The notes under the pieces: generated by a model | Told to the model about the DNA's origin: nothing | Databases searched by the model: none | Seen by the model: the letters and a program-made list of their open reading frames with translations, nothing else | Shown: piece after piece, positions 1-6,545 of the stretch | Position numbering within the stretch: the stretch's first letter is position 1 | Layout of the letters: each line of letters begins with the position of its first letter | Source of the DNA: JBKEBX01 sp047974615 | Lineage (GTDB): Bacteria > Bacillota > Clostridia > Lachnospirales > CAMZNU01 | Direction: 5' to 3' | NCBI GenBank assembly: GCA_047974615.1 | Contig: JBKECM010000100.1 | Coordinates: 1 to 19,858 of the forward strand | DNA: 19,858 nt | Translations under genes and position numbers: made by a program

Positions 1-364
1 CTACTACTGGTATCTCAGTTACTATTTCTTCTTCAGGTACTTGTGTTGTGTTAACGTCTTCTTCTTGTTCGTTATCGTTTACTAAATCTTCTTGACTATT
101 TTGTATTTCATCATCTAGTGATTCATCGGGCTCAGTATTATCAACAACTTCAATAGACACATCTCCAAGGTTATCATTTGTATTATCAACAAGTTCTTCC
201 TCTGGATAAATCATACCAAGTTCTTCTGCTTTTTTAATTATTTCTTCATCTGTTAGTACTAAAGTTTGTCCATAATCTAATAAATTTCCAATATAAAAAA
301 CTATACTAGCAATAATCAAACCAATTCCTAAGCCTAATAGGATATAAGCATCATTTTTTTTCAT
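1..364 (-). CDS. Membrane-anchored protein, N-terminal part, resembling short MltG-like proteins (cut by window edge)
   Basis: The window holds 121 codons of this gene and the left edge cuts off its C-terminus. The ATG at 362-364 lies six bases below the stop of the SwrB-like gene, whose end supplies a GGAGG about ten bases upstream of the start. The protein begins MKKNDAYILLGLGIGLIIAS, a short positively charged stretch and one hydrophobic helix (about residues 8-25), so it is probably anchored with its bulk outside. Residues around 38-50 read LTDEEIIKKAEEL then GMIYPEE. From memory, this resembles the N-terminus of short proteins labelled MltG/YceG-like that follow flagellar loci in Clostridia. 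The rest (about residues 55-121) is a very acidic, low-complexity linker rich in Asp, Glu and Asn. The start codon runs straight into an A8 tract. The domain that would settle the family lies outside the window. Confidence 0.6.
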   Translation of the reverse strand, partial: MKKNDAYILLGLGIGLIIASIVFYIGNLLDYGQTLVLTDEEIIKKAEELGMIYPEEELVDNTNDNLGDVSIEVVDNTEPDESLDDEIQNSQEDLVNDNEQEEDVNTTQVPEEEIVTEIPVV

Positions 365-367
365 ACT

Positions 368-1201
368 CTACTTACCTCCAAGCCCCAAAATTAGTTCAAC
401 TTCTCCTTTGCCCATATTTAATGTTTTGGCAATTTCTGTGGAATTCAAACCATCTTCTTTCAGTTTAAGCACATCTTGTGCTTTTTTGTTCCCATCAAAA
501 TTCATACTCTTATTTTTTTTAATTTTATTTTTTTGGTTTTTATTTTTTAAATTATCAATATCACTTTTTATATCATTATTAATATCATTTTTTACGTTTA
601 CATCTTGTTTAGCTGCACTTTCTTTTAAAGTAGTAAATAGTTTATCTTCTAATTTTTCTCTACTTTTATCTTCTTTTTCCAAAAAAACTGCTTCATTTTC
701 AGAATTAATTAAGTTTTCAAGATGACTTAAATTTACTTCTTCATTTTTAACATTTACTTCATTTTTACCTTTTTTTTGAAAACTTTTCTTAAGGTTTTCA
801 TTGTTTTCATTTTTTATTGCAACAAAATCGTTATTAGATTTTTCAAATATAACAGCAGGTTCATTTTCATCTAATAAACTAGTTGATATATTTTCATTTT
901 TTTTAGAAACAGAAATTTCATTTATTTCATTTATTTCTTTACTTTTTTTAGAAATCATATCATACAAAACAACTAAGTCATTATATTTTGCATCAATATT
1001 TTCGAGAATTCTTTTTCCACTATTATTTATATCATCATAAACCATATAAATGTTATCAATGCTTTCATCTCTTATTATAGCAAATTTATTTATATATTCT
1101 GTCTCTTTATTTTCATCATACTCTTTGAATTTTTTAAGTCTACTAACGCTAAAAATAATCGTTATTATACCTATAATAATTAATAACCCACTAATAAACA
1201 T
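368..1201 (-). CDS. SwrB-like membrane protein with C-terminal helix-turn-helix
   Basis: This is a 277-residue protein with one N-terminal membrane helix (about residues 2-20), a helical region (about 25-85), a long Lys/Asn/Glu-rich linker that is probably disordered (about 90-240), and a compact C-terminus. The last 30 residues contain STEIAKTLNMGKGEVELIL, a helix-turn-helix-like segment typical of the SwrB/YlxL group. In Bacillus subtilis swrB follows sigD and its product promotes assembly of the flagellar type III export apparatus. Here the gene is third after sigD, which fits. The reading frame is open from a TTG at 1234, but that codon has no good ribosome site. The ATG at 1199-1201 has GAGGT (1206-1210) at proper spacing and is preferred. 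The coding strand carries three A8 tracts, at 513-520, 770-777 and 897-904. Family membership rests on architecture, the C-terminal motif and synteny. Confidence 0.72.
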   Translation of the reverse strand: MFISGLLIIIGIITIIFSVSRLKKFKEYDENKETEYINKFAIIRDESIDNIYMVYDDINNSGKRILENIDAKYNDLVVLYDMISKKSKEINEINEISVSKKNENISTSLLDENEPAVIFEKSNNDFVAIKNENNENLKKSFQKKGKNEVNVKNEEVNLSHLENLINSENEAVFLEKEDKSREKLEDKLFTTLKESAAKQDVNVKNDINNDIKSDIDNLKNKNQKNKIKKNKSMNFDGNKKAQDVLKLKEDGLNSTEIAKTLNMGKGEVELILGLGGK

Positions 1202-1278
1202 AACTACCTCACTAATAAATTTAACTATAGACAAAACTACATTTATATAACCTATAAAATTATCTTCTTATGATATAC

Positions 1279-1596
1279 CTAGACACCAATATCAAAAAAG
1301 CTTTCTCTATGGTGATTATCATTTTTTTTGCTTTTTAGAAGTGCCTCTTCTTTTTTCTTACGTTCTTTGCTATTATATTTACTTTTTTCTCTATTGCCAC
1401 CATCTTTATTTACATCTGTTTTTTCTTTACCGCTTTTCAAGACAGTATGTGCCTCATTGTCGATATTTTTTTGCACGTTTCTTTGACTAGTATCATCGAC
1501 AACAGCACGTTCAAGATTACTTTGTGTATTATGTGCCTTATTTACCATAGCTGTTTTGTTAACAGAAACTTGCATATCTATAGGTCTAATTGACAT
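1279..1596 (-). CDS. Small hydrophilic protein of unknown function after fapA
   Basis: A protein of 105 residues with no membrane segment or signal peptide. It begins MSIRPIDMQVSVNKTAMVNK and then becomes highly charged and rich in Lys, Asn, Asp and Glu, with a strongly basic region (about residues 58-92) and the end FFDIGV. The frame is open from a TTG at 1614, but the ATG at 1594-1596 has GGGGGA (complement of 1603-1608) six bases upstream and is the better start. I do not recognise a named domain. My recollection is that small proteins starting xxRPIDxQV with a following KT are common at this position in clostridial flagellar loci, but I cannot verify this. It lies between fapA and the SwrB-like gene, behind a perfect intercistronic hairpin. 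A flagellar or motility role is inferred only from position. Confidence 0.65.
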   Translation of the reverse strand: MSIRPIDMQVSVNKTAMVNKAHNTQSNLERAVVDDTSQRNVQKNIDNEAHTVLKSGKEKTDVNKDGGNREKSKYNSKERKKKEEALLKSKKNDNHHRESFFDIGV

Positions 1597-1619
1597 AATA
1601 ATTCCCCCATTCAAGTTAA

Positions 1620-1646
1620 TTTAAGGGTAGTATTACTACCCTTAAA
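1620..1646 (-). other. Perfect 12-bp intercistronic hairpin between fapA and the 105-residue gene
   Basis: The arms TTTAAGGGTAGT (1620-1631) and its exact reverse complement (1635-1646) flank a three-base loop. Transcribed from the minus strand, the hairpin begins just after the fapA stop and ends about a dozen bases before the next ribosome site. The bases after the stem are TTAAATTAAC-like at best, without a real T run, so a strong intrinsic terminator is unlikely. It may stabilise or process the upstream message, or partly attenuate the downstream genes. Confidence 0.7.
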
Positions 1647-1657
1647 AATTAAAACAT

Positions 1658-3268
1658 TTAATAATAACTTTGTATCTTAACTTCACTTTCACGATTAACA
1701 AGTGCGGCAGACTTAATAGGATTATCAACTCTAAGACGTGCAGTACCAATCGCAACATACACACCTGGATAAATCACTTCACTTGCAGCAACTTTACCTG
1801 ATTTATTTTCGAGTTTAGGTAAAAGTTCTCTTATATCTTTTTCTATCTTACTTTTTTCAGAAGATAAATATATCTTGGTATGAAAAGATTTAAGAAGCAA
1901 ATCTCTCTTATCATCTTGTAATTCTTCACTAACAGAATTTAAAGTTTTGATTATAGTTTCAGTTTTATTAATTTTGTGCTTAACAACTTCAAGTTCTTCA
2001 AGTAAAACACGATATTTTTCTAGCATAGCAGGAGTATTACCAACAATAATTTCGGTTCTTGTTTCCATAGTAGAACCTATAGTTGATACATCAACTTCTT
2101 TTCCTATACAAGCACGACCGCCAACCAAAACAGCTCTCTTACCTACAACAGATAATGCACCGTCAGCAGTAATATCGCTATGCATAATACTTCTTGCAGT
2201 GATAGAACCATTAACACTAACTTTACTTGAATCAATAAATTTTGCAGTTAAATCGCCACCAGCAACAATAATAGCTTTTTCATTACCCATAACACCAGAA
2301 TACAAAAATACATCTGAGCTACTTTCAACGTAAGCTCCTTCAACTATACCATATATTTCAATATTTCCTACAGCTTTAACAGAAAAATTAGAAGGTACAA
2401 TACCTTTAATTATAACAGAGCCATTAAATTCAATGTTTCCAGTTGAATGTCCAATATCTCCATTAATTTCAAGAACAGGCAAAATACTAATTTTTCGATT
2501 TTGATAATCTATTTGACCATCTATAGCAGAATAGTAGTTCTTCTGGTCTTCAGAAATAACAACATTATTACCCGCAACGAGTTTTTCAACTTGCCTACCG
2601 GGCTTAGCATGAACTGTATTTCCTTTAACATCTTTACCATTTTTCCCATTAGTTGGTGGTACAATAGTTAAAAGTGTTTCACCTGCAGTTGTTTGCTCAA
2701 TAAGCTCAAGATTCTGATAATCAACAGTACCATCATCAAGTTGTTTAGGCGTTAAACTTTTCTTTTTTGTATTAAAGAAAAAGTCAACATAGCCGTCGAT
2801 ACCATCTTCTTTAGGAGTACCTTCAGCTATTAAATATTTCTCGTGATATTCTCTATTTCGGGAAATTCTTTCAACTTCCATGTCGTTTATGCCATATAGC
2901 ACACCACTCGTTTCAAAAAGTTTATAAATATCATCTTTATTAAAAGTTGCACCACCGTTTATTGGAGCAGTAAAGGTAACATAGGCTTTCATATTAAATT
3001 CCTCAAAGGTAATATAGCCAACTTCATCAGCAGATTTAACTTCTGTACTTTCAGAAATTTTTATTATGCCAACAGCCTTTGGGTTTTTAACAATTTTTTG
3101 AACTTGTTCAATGTTAACACCATCTATACCATATTGCTCAATCATATCCATAACTTCACTTATGGACGGTTTACTTGCACCTTCAGGTAAAGAGATAGAT
3201 AAATATACTCCATCACTTTTTATATCGATTGTGGTTTTTGCTTTAACATGATCTTGCAAATCCTTCAT
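1658..3268 (-). CDS. FapA family (DUF342) flagellar assembly protein
   Basis: A cytoplasmic protein of 536 residues. The N-terminal part (to about residue 160) is a mixed alpha/beta region with sequences such as NGGATFNKDDIYKLFE. The middle (about 160-400) is Gly/Val-rich with repeating short strands, for example GDIGHSTGNIEFNGSVIIKG and later SVNGSITARSIMHSDI, the polymer-like beta repeats typical of DUF342. A coiled-coil stretch follows (about 410-480, LEKYRVLLEELEVVKHKINK), then a small beta C-terminus. FapA in Vibrio has been tied to flagellum assembly and polar signalling. In clostridia the gene commonly follows sigD, as here. The ATG at 3266-3268 has GGGTGG upstream, and the gene begins 11 bases after the sigD stop, so the two are likely co-transcribed. 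The family call is firm; the biochemical role is poorly known. Confidence 0.9.
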   Translation of the reverse strand: MKDLQDHVKAKTTIDIKSDGVYLSISLPEGASKPSISEVMDMIEQYGIDGVNIEQVQKIVKNPKAVGIIKISESTEVKSADEVGYITFEEFNMKAYVTFTAPINGGATFNKDDIYKLFETSGVLYGINDMEVERISRNREYHEKYLIAEGTPKEDGIDGYVDFFFNTKKKSLTPKQLDDGTVDYQNLELIEQTTAGETLLTIVPPTNGKNGKDVKGNTVHAKPGRQVEKLVAGNNVVISEDQKNYYSAIDGQIDYQNRKISILPVLEINGDIGHSTGNIEFNGSVIIKGIVPSNFSVKAVGNIEIYGIVEGAYVESSSDVFLYSGVMGNEKAIIVAGGDLTAKFIDSSKVSVNGSITARSIMHSDITADGALSVVGKRAVLVGGRACIGKEVDVSTIGSTMETRTEIIVGNTPAMLEKYRVLLEELEVVKHKINKTETIIKTLNSVSEELQDDKRDLLLKSFHTKIYLSSEKSKIEKDIRELLPKLENKSGKVAASEVIYPGVYVAIGTARLRVDNPIKSAALVNRESEVKIQSYY

Positions 3269-3279
3269 AATCTTCCACC

Positions 3280-4044
3280 CTACACGTTAAATAATATCTC
3301 TTGATGCTTTCCTAACTTATTTTTCAGTTTAAATAAAGCTTTTGAATGTATCTGTGATATTCTTGCGTCTGTAACCCCTAAAACACTTGCAATTTCTTTC
3401 AATGCCAATTCATCAAAATAATAAAGTGAAATCACAATTTTTTCCTTCTCATTTAATGTTCCAAGAGCATCAACTAACATTTTTTTTAATTCTTCTTTGC
3501 TAATTTCCTCTTCCGGATTGCCTATATTACTAGTAATATATATATTTCCAAATGTTTCATTATTTTCTTCTCCGACTTGTTCATCTAAAGAAACAAGTGA
3601 AGAAATATTAGATTTTTTAATTAATTCTTCATATTGTTCAACTGTTAAATTTAGTTCTTTAGAAACTTCAAGGTCAGTAGGTTCTCTACCTAAAGTTTGC
3701 AAAAGATAATTATAAGCAGACTCAAGATCTTTACGTTTTTGTCGTACGGATCTTGGAATCCAATCCATCTTTCTTATAGCATCAATTATCGAACCTCGAA
3801 TTCTTAAAGAAGCATAAGTTTCAAATTTATTACCTTGTTGATAGTCGTACTTATCTATGGCATCAATAAGACCAAAAATTCCATAACTTACTAGATCGTC
3901 ATATTCAACGTATTGACCAACCTGCATACTAACTCTACCAGCGAGTATTTTAACAAGTGGTAAATAGTTTACAATAAGTTCATCACGAATTTCTTTACTT
4001 TTATTTTTTTTATACTTAAGCCACAGCTCATCGACATTACTCAA
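3280..4044 (-). CDS. sigD: Flagellar sigma factor SigD/FliA (sigma-28 type)
   Basis: A 254-residue RNA polymerase sigma factor of the FliA/WhiG group, which directs late flagellar, motor and chemotaxis genes. Region 2 is clear: YDDLVSYGIFGLIDAIDKYD (about residues 48-67), then FETYASLRIRGSIIDAIRKM and DWIPRSVRQK, the -10 recognition part. Region 3 covers about 105-165, including GREPTDLEVSKEL. Region 4 (about 190-245) ends in LKEIASVLGVTDARISQIHS, the -35-binding helix-turn-helix. The start is a TTG at 4042-4044, supported by AGGAGGAG (complement of 4051-4058) six bases upstream; no in-frame ATG lies nearby. The gene has its own consensus-like promoter in the 82-base gap before it, so it need not rely only on read-through from the large operon. 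No anti-sigma flgM gene is in the window. Length and motifs are complete. Confidence 0.97.
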   Translation of the reverse strand: MSNVDELWLKYKKNKSKEIRDELIVNYLPLVKILAGRVSMQVGQYVEYDDLVSYGIFGLIDAIDKYDYQQGNKFETYASLRIRGSIIDAIRKMDWIPRSVRQKRKDLESAYNYLLQTLGREPTDLEVSKELNLTVEQYEELIKKSNISSLVSLDEQVGEENNETFGNIYITSNIGNPEEEISKEELKKMLVDALGTLNEKEKIVISLYYFDELALKEIASVLGVTDARISQIHSKALFKLKNKLGKHQEILFNV

Positions 4045-4050
4045 AACACA

Positions 4051-4058
4051 CTCCTCCT
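4051..4058 (-). promoter_or_regulatory. Ribosome binding site fixing the TTG start of sigD
   Basis: AGGAGGAG on the minus strand, six bases before TTG (4042-4044). The match to anti-Shine-Dalgarno is strong and makes the TTG the credible start. An ATG five bases further on is out of frame. Confidence 0.85.
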
Positions 4059-4084
4059 AATGAAGTTCGTAGTATTTATAATAA

Positions 4085-4113
4085 ATTATACTATTTTTAA
4101 GTTAAAATTTCAA
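4085..4113 (-). promoter_or_regulatory. SigA-type promoter for sigD
   Basis: On the minus strand TTGAAA (complement of 4108-4113) and TATAAT (complement of 4085-4090) are separated by exactly 17 bases. The -10 is a perfect match and the -35 differs from TTGACA at one position. It sits in an 82-base non-coding gap, pointing at sigD, and would give a leader of about 30-35 bases. Such matches arise by chance in AT-rich DNA, but the spacing, position and orientation all fit. Confidence 0.75.
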
Positions 4114-4126
4114 GAGTTAAATAAAT

Positions 4127-4423
4127 TTATTCATCTTCACCATCATCAAAAAAAGCTTTTTCTACGTTTTCAACAAAAAAAGTATCATCTTCTACATCAA
4201 CATTTTCATCTTTATTATTAGACTCGCTTTTTATTTTAGCTTTTTCAATAAATACATTTTTTTTAAGATAATTTCTTAAAATCAATCCTACAATTAAATA
4301 ACAAATCATAGCCCAAAAAGTAGCACCTGCCCAATCAGCAGCAGAAGCTCCCTTAGCTATCAATACTATTGTAGTTACAATACCAACAATTAGTGCTATA
4401 AAAATGTATATTTTATCAAGCAT
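4127..4423 (-). CDS. Small two-segment membrane protein of unknown function between cheD and sigD
   Basis: A protein of 98 residues. Two hydrophobic segments are visible: about residues 4-23 (IYIFIALIVGIVTTIVLIA) and about 30-50 (AGATFWAMICYLIVGLILRN). A short basic stretch and a long acidic tail (about 65-98, rich in Asp and Glu, ending DDGEDE) follow, probably in the cytoplasm. The start ATG (4421-4423) has GAGG six bases upstream, overlapping the cheD stop, so translation is likely coupled to cheD. I do not recognise a family. It is the last gene before the sigD promoter. Its position suggests a flagellar or chemotaxis accessory role, but nothing in the sequence shows the function. Confidence 0.75.
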   Translation of the reverse strand: MLDKIYIFIALIVGIVTTIVLIAKGASAADWAGATFWAMICYLIVGLILRNYLKKNVFIEKAKIKSESNNKDENVDVEDDTFFVENVEKAFFDDGEDE

Positions 4424-4431
4424 ATTTTACC

Positions 4432-4923
4432 TCAAATAAGTTTATTATTTTTTCCAACCGACTTTACTATAAGATCGCCATTTTTAGTGTCAAGCGTTAT
4501 AGTTCTACCATAATTTTTGCCACAATCATATGCTTTAACATTATATCCGAGTTCCATAATAGTTTTAAATGCTGACTCTTGATTTCTAGGTCCAATCCTT
4601 TCAAAAGCATCTTTTGTAAAAGAAAACATCTCAGCACCACCAACAACTTTAATTTCAATTACTGATTTTTTTGCACCTTGACTTATCATAACCTTTAGCA
4701 TCTCTTTGATACCTTCGTCAACAAACATATATTTATTTGATTTATTATTTAACTCATCAATATATGGCATCATAGCATGTAGCAGACCACCTAGTTTAGT
4801 GTGTGGGTCATACATTGTAATACCAACACAAGAACCAAGACCCATTGTTGTAATGTTTTGTGGAAATTTTGCTATTTTCATATCTCCCAAACCAACAACT
4901 AAAGCAGTTTCTTTTAATAACAT
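4432..4923 (-). CDS. cheD: Chemoreceptor glutamine deamidase CheD
   Basis: A protein of 163 residues, the normal CheD length. CheD converts specific Gln residues of methyl-accepting chemoreceptors to Glu and, in Bacillus, also binds and stimulates the phosphatase CheC. The active-site region is intact: TMGLGSCVGITMYDP gives Thr26 and Cys32, and GGLLHAMMPY gives His49. These match the known Thr21/Cys27/His44 triad of Thermotoga CheD with a constant offset of five. The ATG at 4921-4923 follows AAGGATGG. Starting at the internal Met15 would remove the conserved VVGLGD strand, so the longer form is preferred. Unusually for this type of locus, cheB, cheA, cheW and cheC are not beside it: the PilZ gene is directly upstream and a small membrane protein directly downstream. 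Confidence 0.96.
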   Translation of the reverse strand: MLLKETALVVGLGDMKIAKFPQNITTMGLGSCVGITMYDPHTKLGGLLHAMMPYIDELNNKSNKYMFVDEGIKEMLKVMISQGAKKSVIEIKVVGGAEMFSFTKDAFERIGPRNQESAFKTIMELGYNVKAYDCGKNYGRTITLDTKNGDLIVKSVGKNNKLI

Positions 4924-4959
4924 ACTACCATCCTTACAAATTAAGACATAAATAAATAT

Positions 4960-5625
4960 TTATCTTCTATTTTTACTTAATATACGACGTTGTTCGTTAA
5001 AAATATATTGAACAATTATTTCTCTTTCAGTTTCAAAAGTATCAATAAACTGAACTCTATATTGATGCCTAAAGGAACTACCTTCTGGTGTAGGATCAAT
5101 GAATAGTATTTTACATTCTGCCACAAACAAGCTATCATATAAAGCAACATATACCATTAGTATATCATCTTTATCATGAGTAGTATTAGAAGCAAAACGA
5201 ATACCGCCTCCTCCAATATCTTTTATAAGTCCTGCATCAAGCTCCCAAACATTATAGTTAGCTTCATTGCTTTTTTTTGTAATATATGAGAATGGAATTT
5301 GTACAACATAACGAAAATATTCACGTCTTTGTACTTTTTCTCCTTTATCTAAAAGTTTGAGAACACAGTACATAAAACCGTCTTGCTTTTCATAACCTGT
5401 CAAGTGAACTTTAAATTTAATTAGTTTTGCATCAGCATATACAATCATTTCATAAGAGTTACTAACAGGTAATTTAACAAGTTGACCATTAACAGATGGA
5501 ACTTGGACTAGAATAGCATTAGGATTTTCTGGTGACTCTACTTTGCTTTTATAAGTTCTAACCGGTTTATTATCTCGAACAAGAGATAATTCTATAGAAC
5601 TACCTATTTCAATAAATTCTTTCAA
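4960..5625 (-). CDS. YcgR-like PilZ domain protein, probable c-di-GMP-responsive motor regulator
   Basis: A 221-residue protein with an N-terminal YcgR-type beta domain (about residues 1-95) and a C-terminal PilZ domain (about 97-215). Family members bind c-di-GMP and slow or disengage the flagellar motor (YcgR in E. coli, YpfA/MotI in Bacillus). The first PilZ motif is present as QRREYFR (Arg101 and Arg105 forming RxxxR). The second motif, usually (D/N)xSxxG, reads DIGGGG (Asp136 to Gly141), with Gly138 where Ser is expected. The start is TTG at 5623-5625 with AAAGGAGG seven bases upstream. It follows flhG after 15 bases and precedes cheD by 36. The domain call is firm; ligand binding is not certain because of the changed Ser. 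Confidence 0.9.
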   Translation of the reverse strand: MKEFIEIGSSIELSLVRDNKPVRTYKSKVESPENPNAILVQVPSVNGQLVKLPVSNSYEMIVYADAKLIKFKVHLTGYEKQDGFMYCVLKLLDKGEKVQRREYFRYVVQIPFSYITKKSNEANYNVWELDAGLIKDIGGGGIRFASNTTHDKDDILMVYVALYDSLFVAECKILFIDPTPEGSSFRHQYRVQFIDTFETEREIIVQYIFNEQRRILSKNRR

Positions 5626-5632
5626 AGCAAAA

Positions 5633-5640
5633 CCTCCTTT
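5633..5640 (-). promoter_or_regulatory. Ribosome binding site fixing the TTG start of the PilZ gene
   Basis: AAAGGAGG on the minus strand, seven bases before TTG (5623-5625). It occupies most of the gap after the flhG stop and leaves little doubt about the start. Confidence 0.85.
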
Positions 5641-6543
5641 TTATTTGCCAAAAACTTTAATAAGTCTATTGAAAAAATTCGACTTAACTTTTTCATTATT
5701 CTCTATTGATTTAGCATCAACAGATATATTAGCTATGCTTCGAGCAACTATCCCTATAGCTTTTGCATAACTAGAGTGTGGAACTGAAATACATATTGGA
5801 ACTTGCGTTTTAACAGATTTAACTAGATTTGTGTCATCAGGTAGTTGACCAAAATAATTCAAATTAACGCCTAAAAATCTATCCGTTGCAACTTGCAATT
5901 TTTGGAAAATTTCAGCACCTTCTGCTTCCCTATCAACACGGTTTACTATTACATTAAGATTTCTATTATTTTCTTTTAAATAATCAGCCATAACTTTAAT
6001 TAAAGCATATGAATCTGTAATAGAAGTTGGTTCTGGTGTACAAAGAATAATTGATTCATCAGAAGCCTTAATAAAATTTAAAATCAAATCTGAAATACCT
6101 GCACCAGTATCAATAAGTATATAGTCAAACTTTTCATCTAAAACAGATAAGCTATTAATTAATCTTTCTTGCTCAACTTTAGATATTTTTGTAATTTCTT
6201 TTATACCTGAGCCACCGGATAAAAATTTAATTCCTAAAGGTCCATTATCAATAACGGATAAAATATCCTCGCCGTCAAAAATTACATTTTTAAGCGTTTT
6301 CTTTGGCATTACATCAAATAAAACTTCAATATTAGCAAGTCCTAAATCTGCATCGATTATAATTACTTCTTTACCCAATCTACTTAAAGATATAGCTAAA
6401 TTTGCAACAAAGTTTGATTTACCTACACCACCTTTACCCGATGATACAGAAAAAACTTTTGATCTACTAGATATTTTTTTTATTTCAATACTATCTTCTT
6501 TTTCTTGAATTAAACTTCTTAATTTTGTTGCTTGATCAATCAT
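5641..6543 (-). CDS. flhG: FlhG (YlxH/FleN) MinD-like ATPase
   Basis: A 300-residue MinD/ParA-type ATPase that sets flagellar number and placement with FlhF. The N-terminus reads MIDQATKLRSL, containing the DQAxxLR element by which FlhG is known to stimulate the FlhF GTPase. A deviant Walker A follows as KGGVGKS (residues 37-43), with its signature lysine, then IIIDADLGLAN (about 61-71) and DYILIDTGAG for Walker B/switch. The end, FFNRLIKVFGK, looks like the amphipathic membrane-targeting helix of MinD-like proteins. The ATG lies two bases after the flhF stop, with a GGGGGGTG ribosome site inside flhF. Length and motifs are complete. The partner FlhF is the next gene upstream, as is usual. 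Confidence 0.97.
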   Translation of the reverse strand: MIDQATKLRSLIQEKEDSIEIKKISSRSKVFSVSSGKGGVGKSNFVANLAISLSRLGKEVIIIDADLGLANIEVLFDVMPKKTLKNVIFDGEDILSVIDNGPLGIKFLSGGSGIKEITKISKVEQERLINSLSVLDEKFDYILIDTGAGISDLILNFIKASDESIILCTPEPTSITDSYALIKVMADYLKENNRNLNVIVNRVDREAEGAEIFQKLQVATDRFLGVNLNYFGQLPDDTNLVKSVKTQVPICISVPHSSYAKAIGIVARSIANISVDAKSIENNEKVKSNFFNRLIKVFGK

Positions 6544-6545
6544 AG

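Noticed and set aside
408..725. Open frames on the plus strand opposite the SwrB-like gene, and similar ones opposite fapA, flhA and flgE
   Set aside because: They are low-complexity Ser/Phe/Leu-rich mirror images of Lys/Asn/Glu-rich coding DNA, with no ribosome sites or recognisable domains.
1202..1234. TTG start for the SwrB-like gene at 1234
   Set aside because: No properly spaced ribosome site lies upstream, and the ATG at 1201 has one and begins directly at the membrane helix.
1620..1646. The 12-bp hairpin as a full intrinsic terminator
   Set aside because: The stem is perfect, but the following bases on the transcribed strand do not form a T run, so I recorded it only as an intercistronic hairpin.
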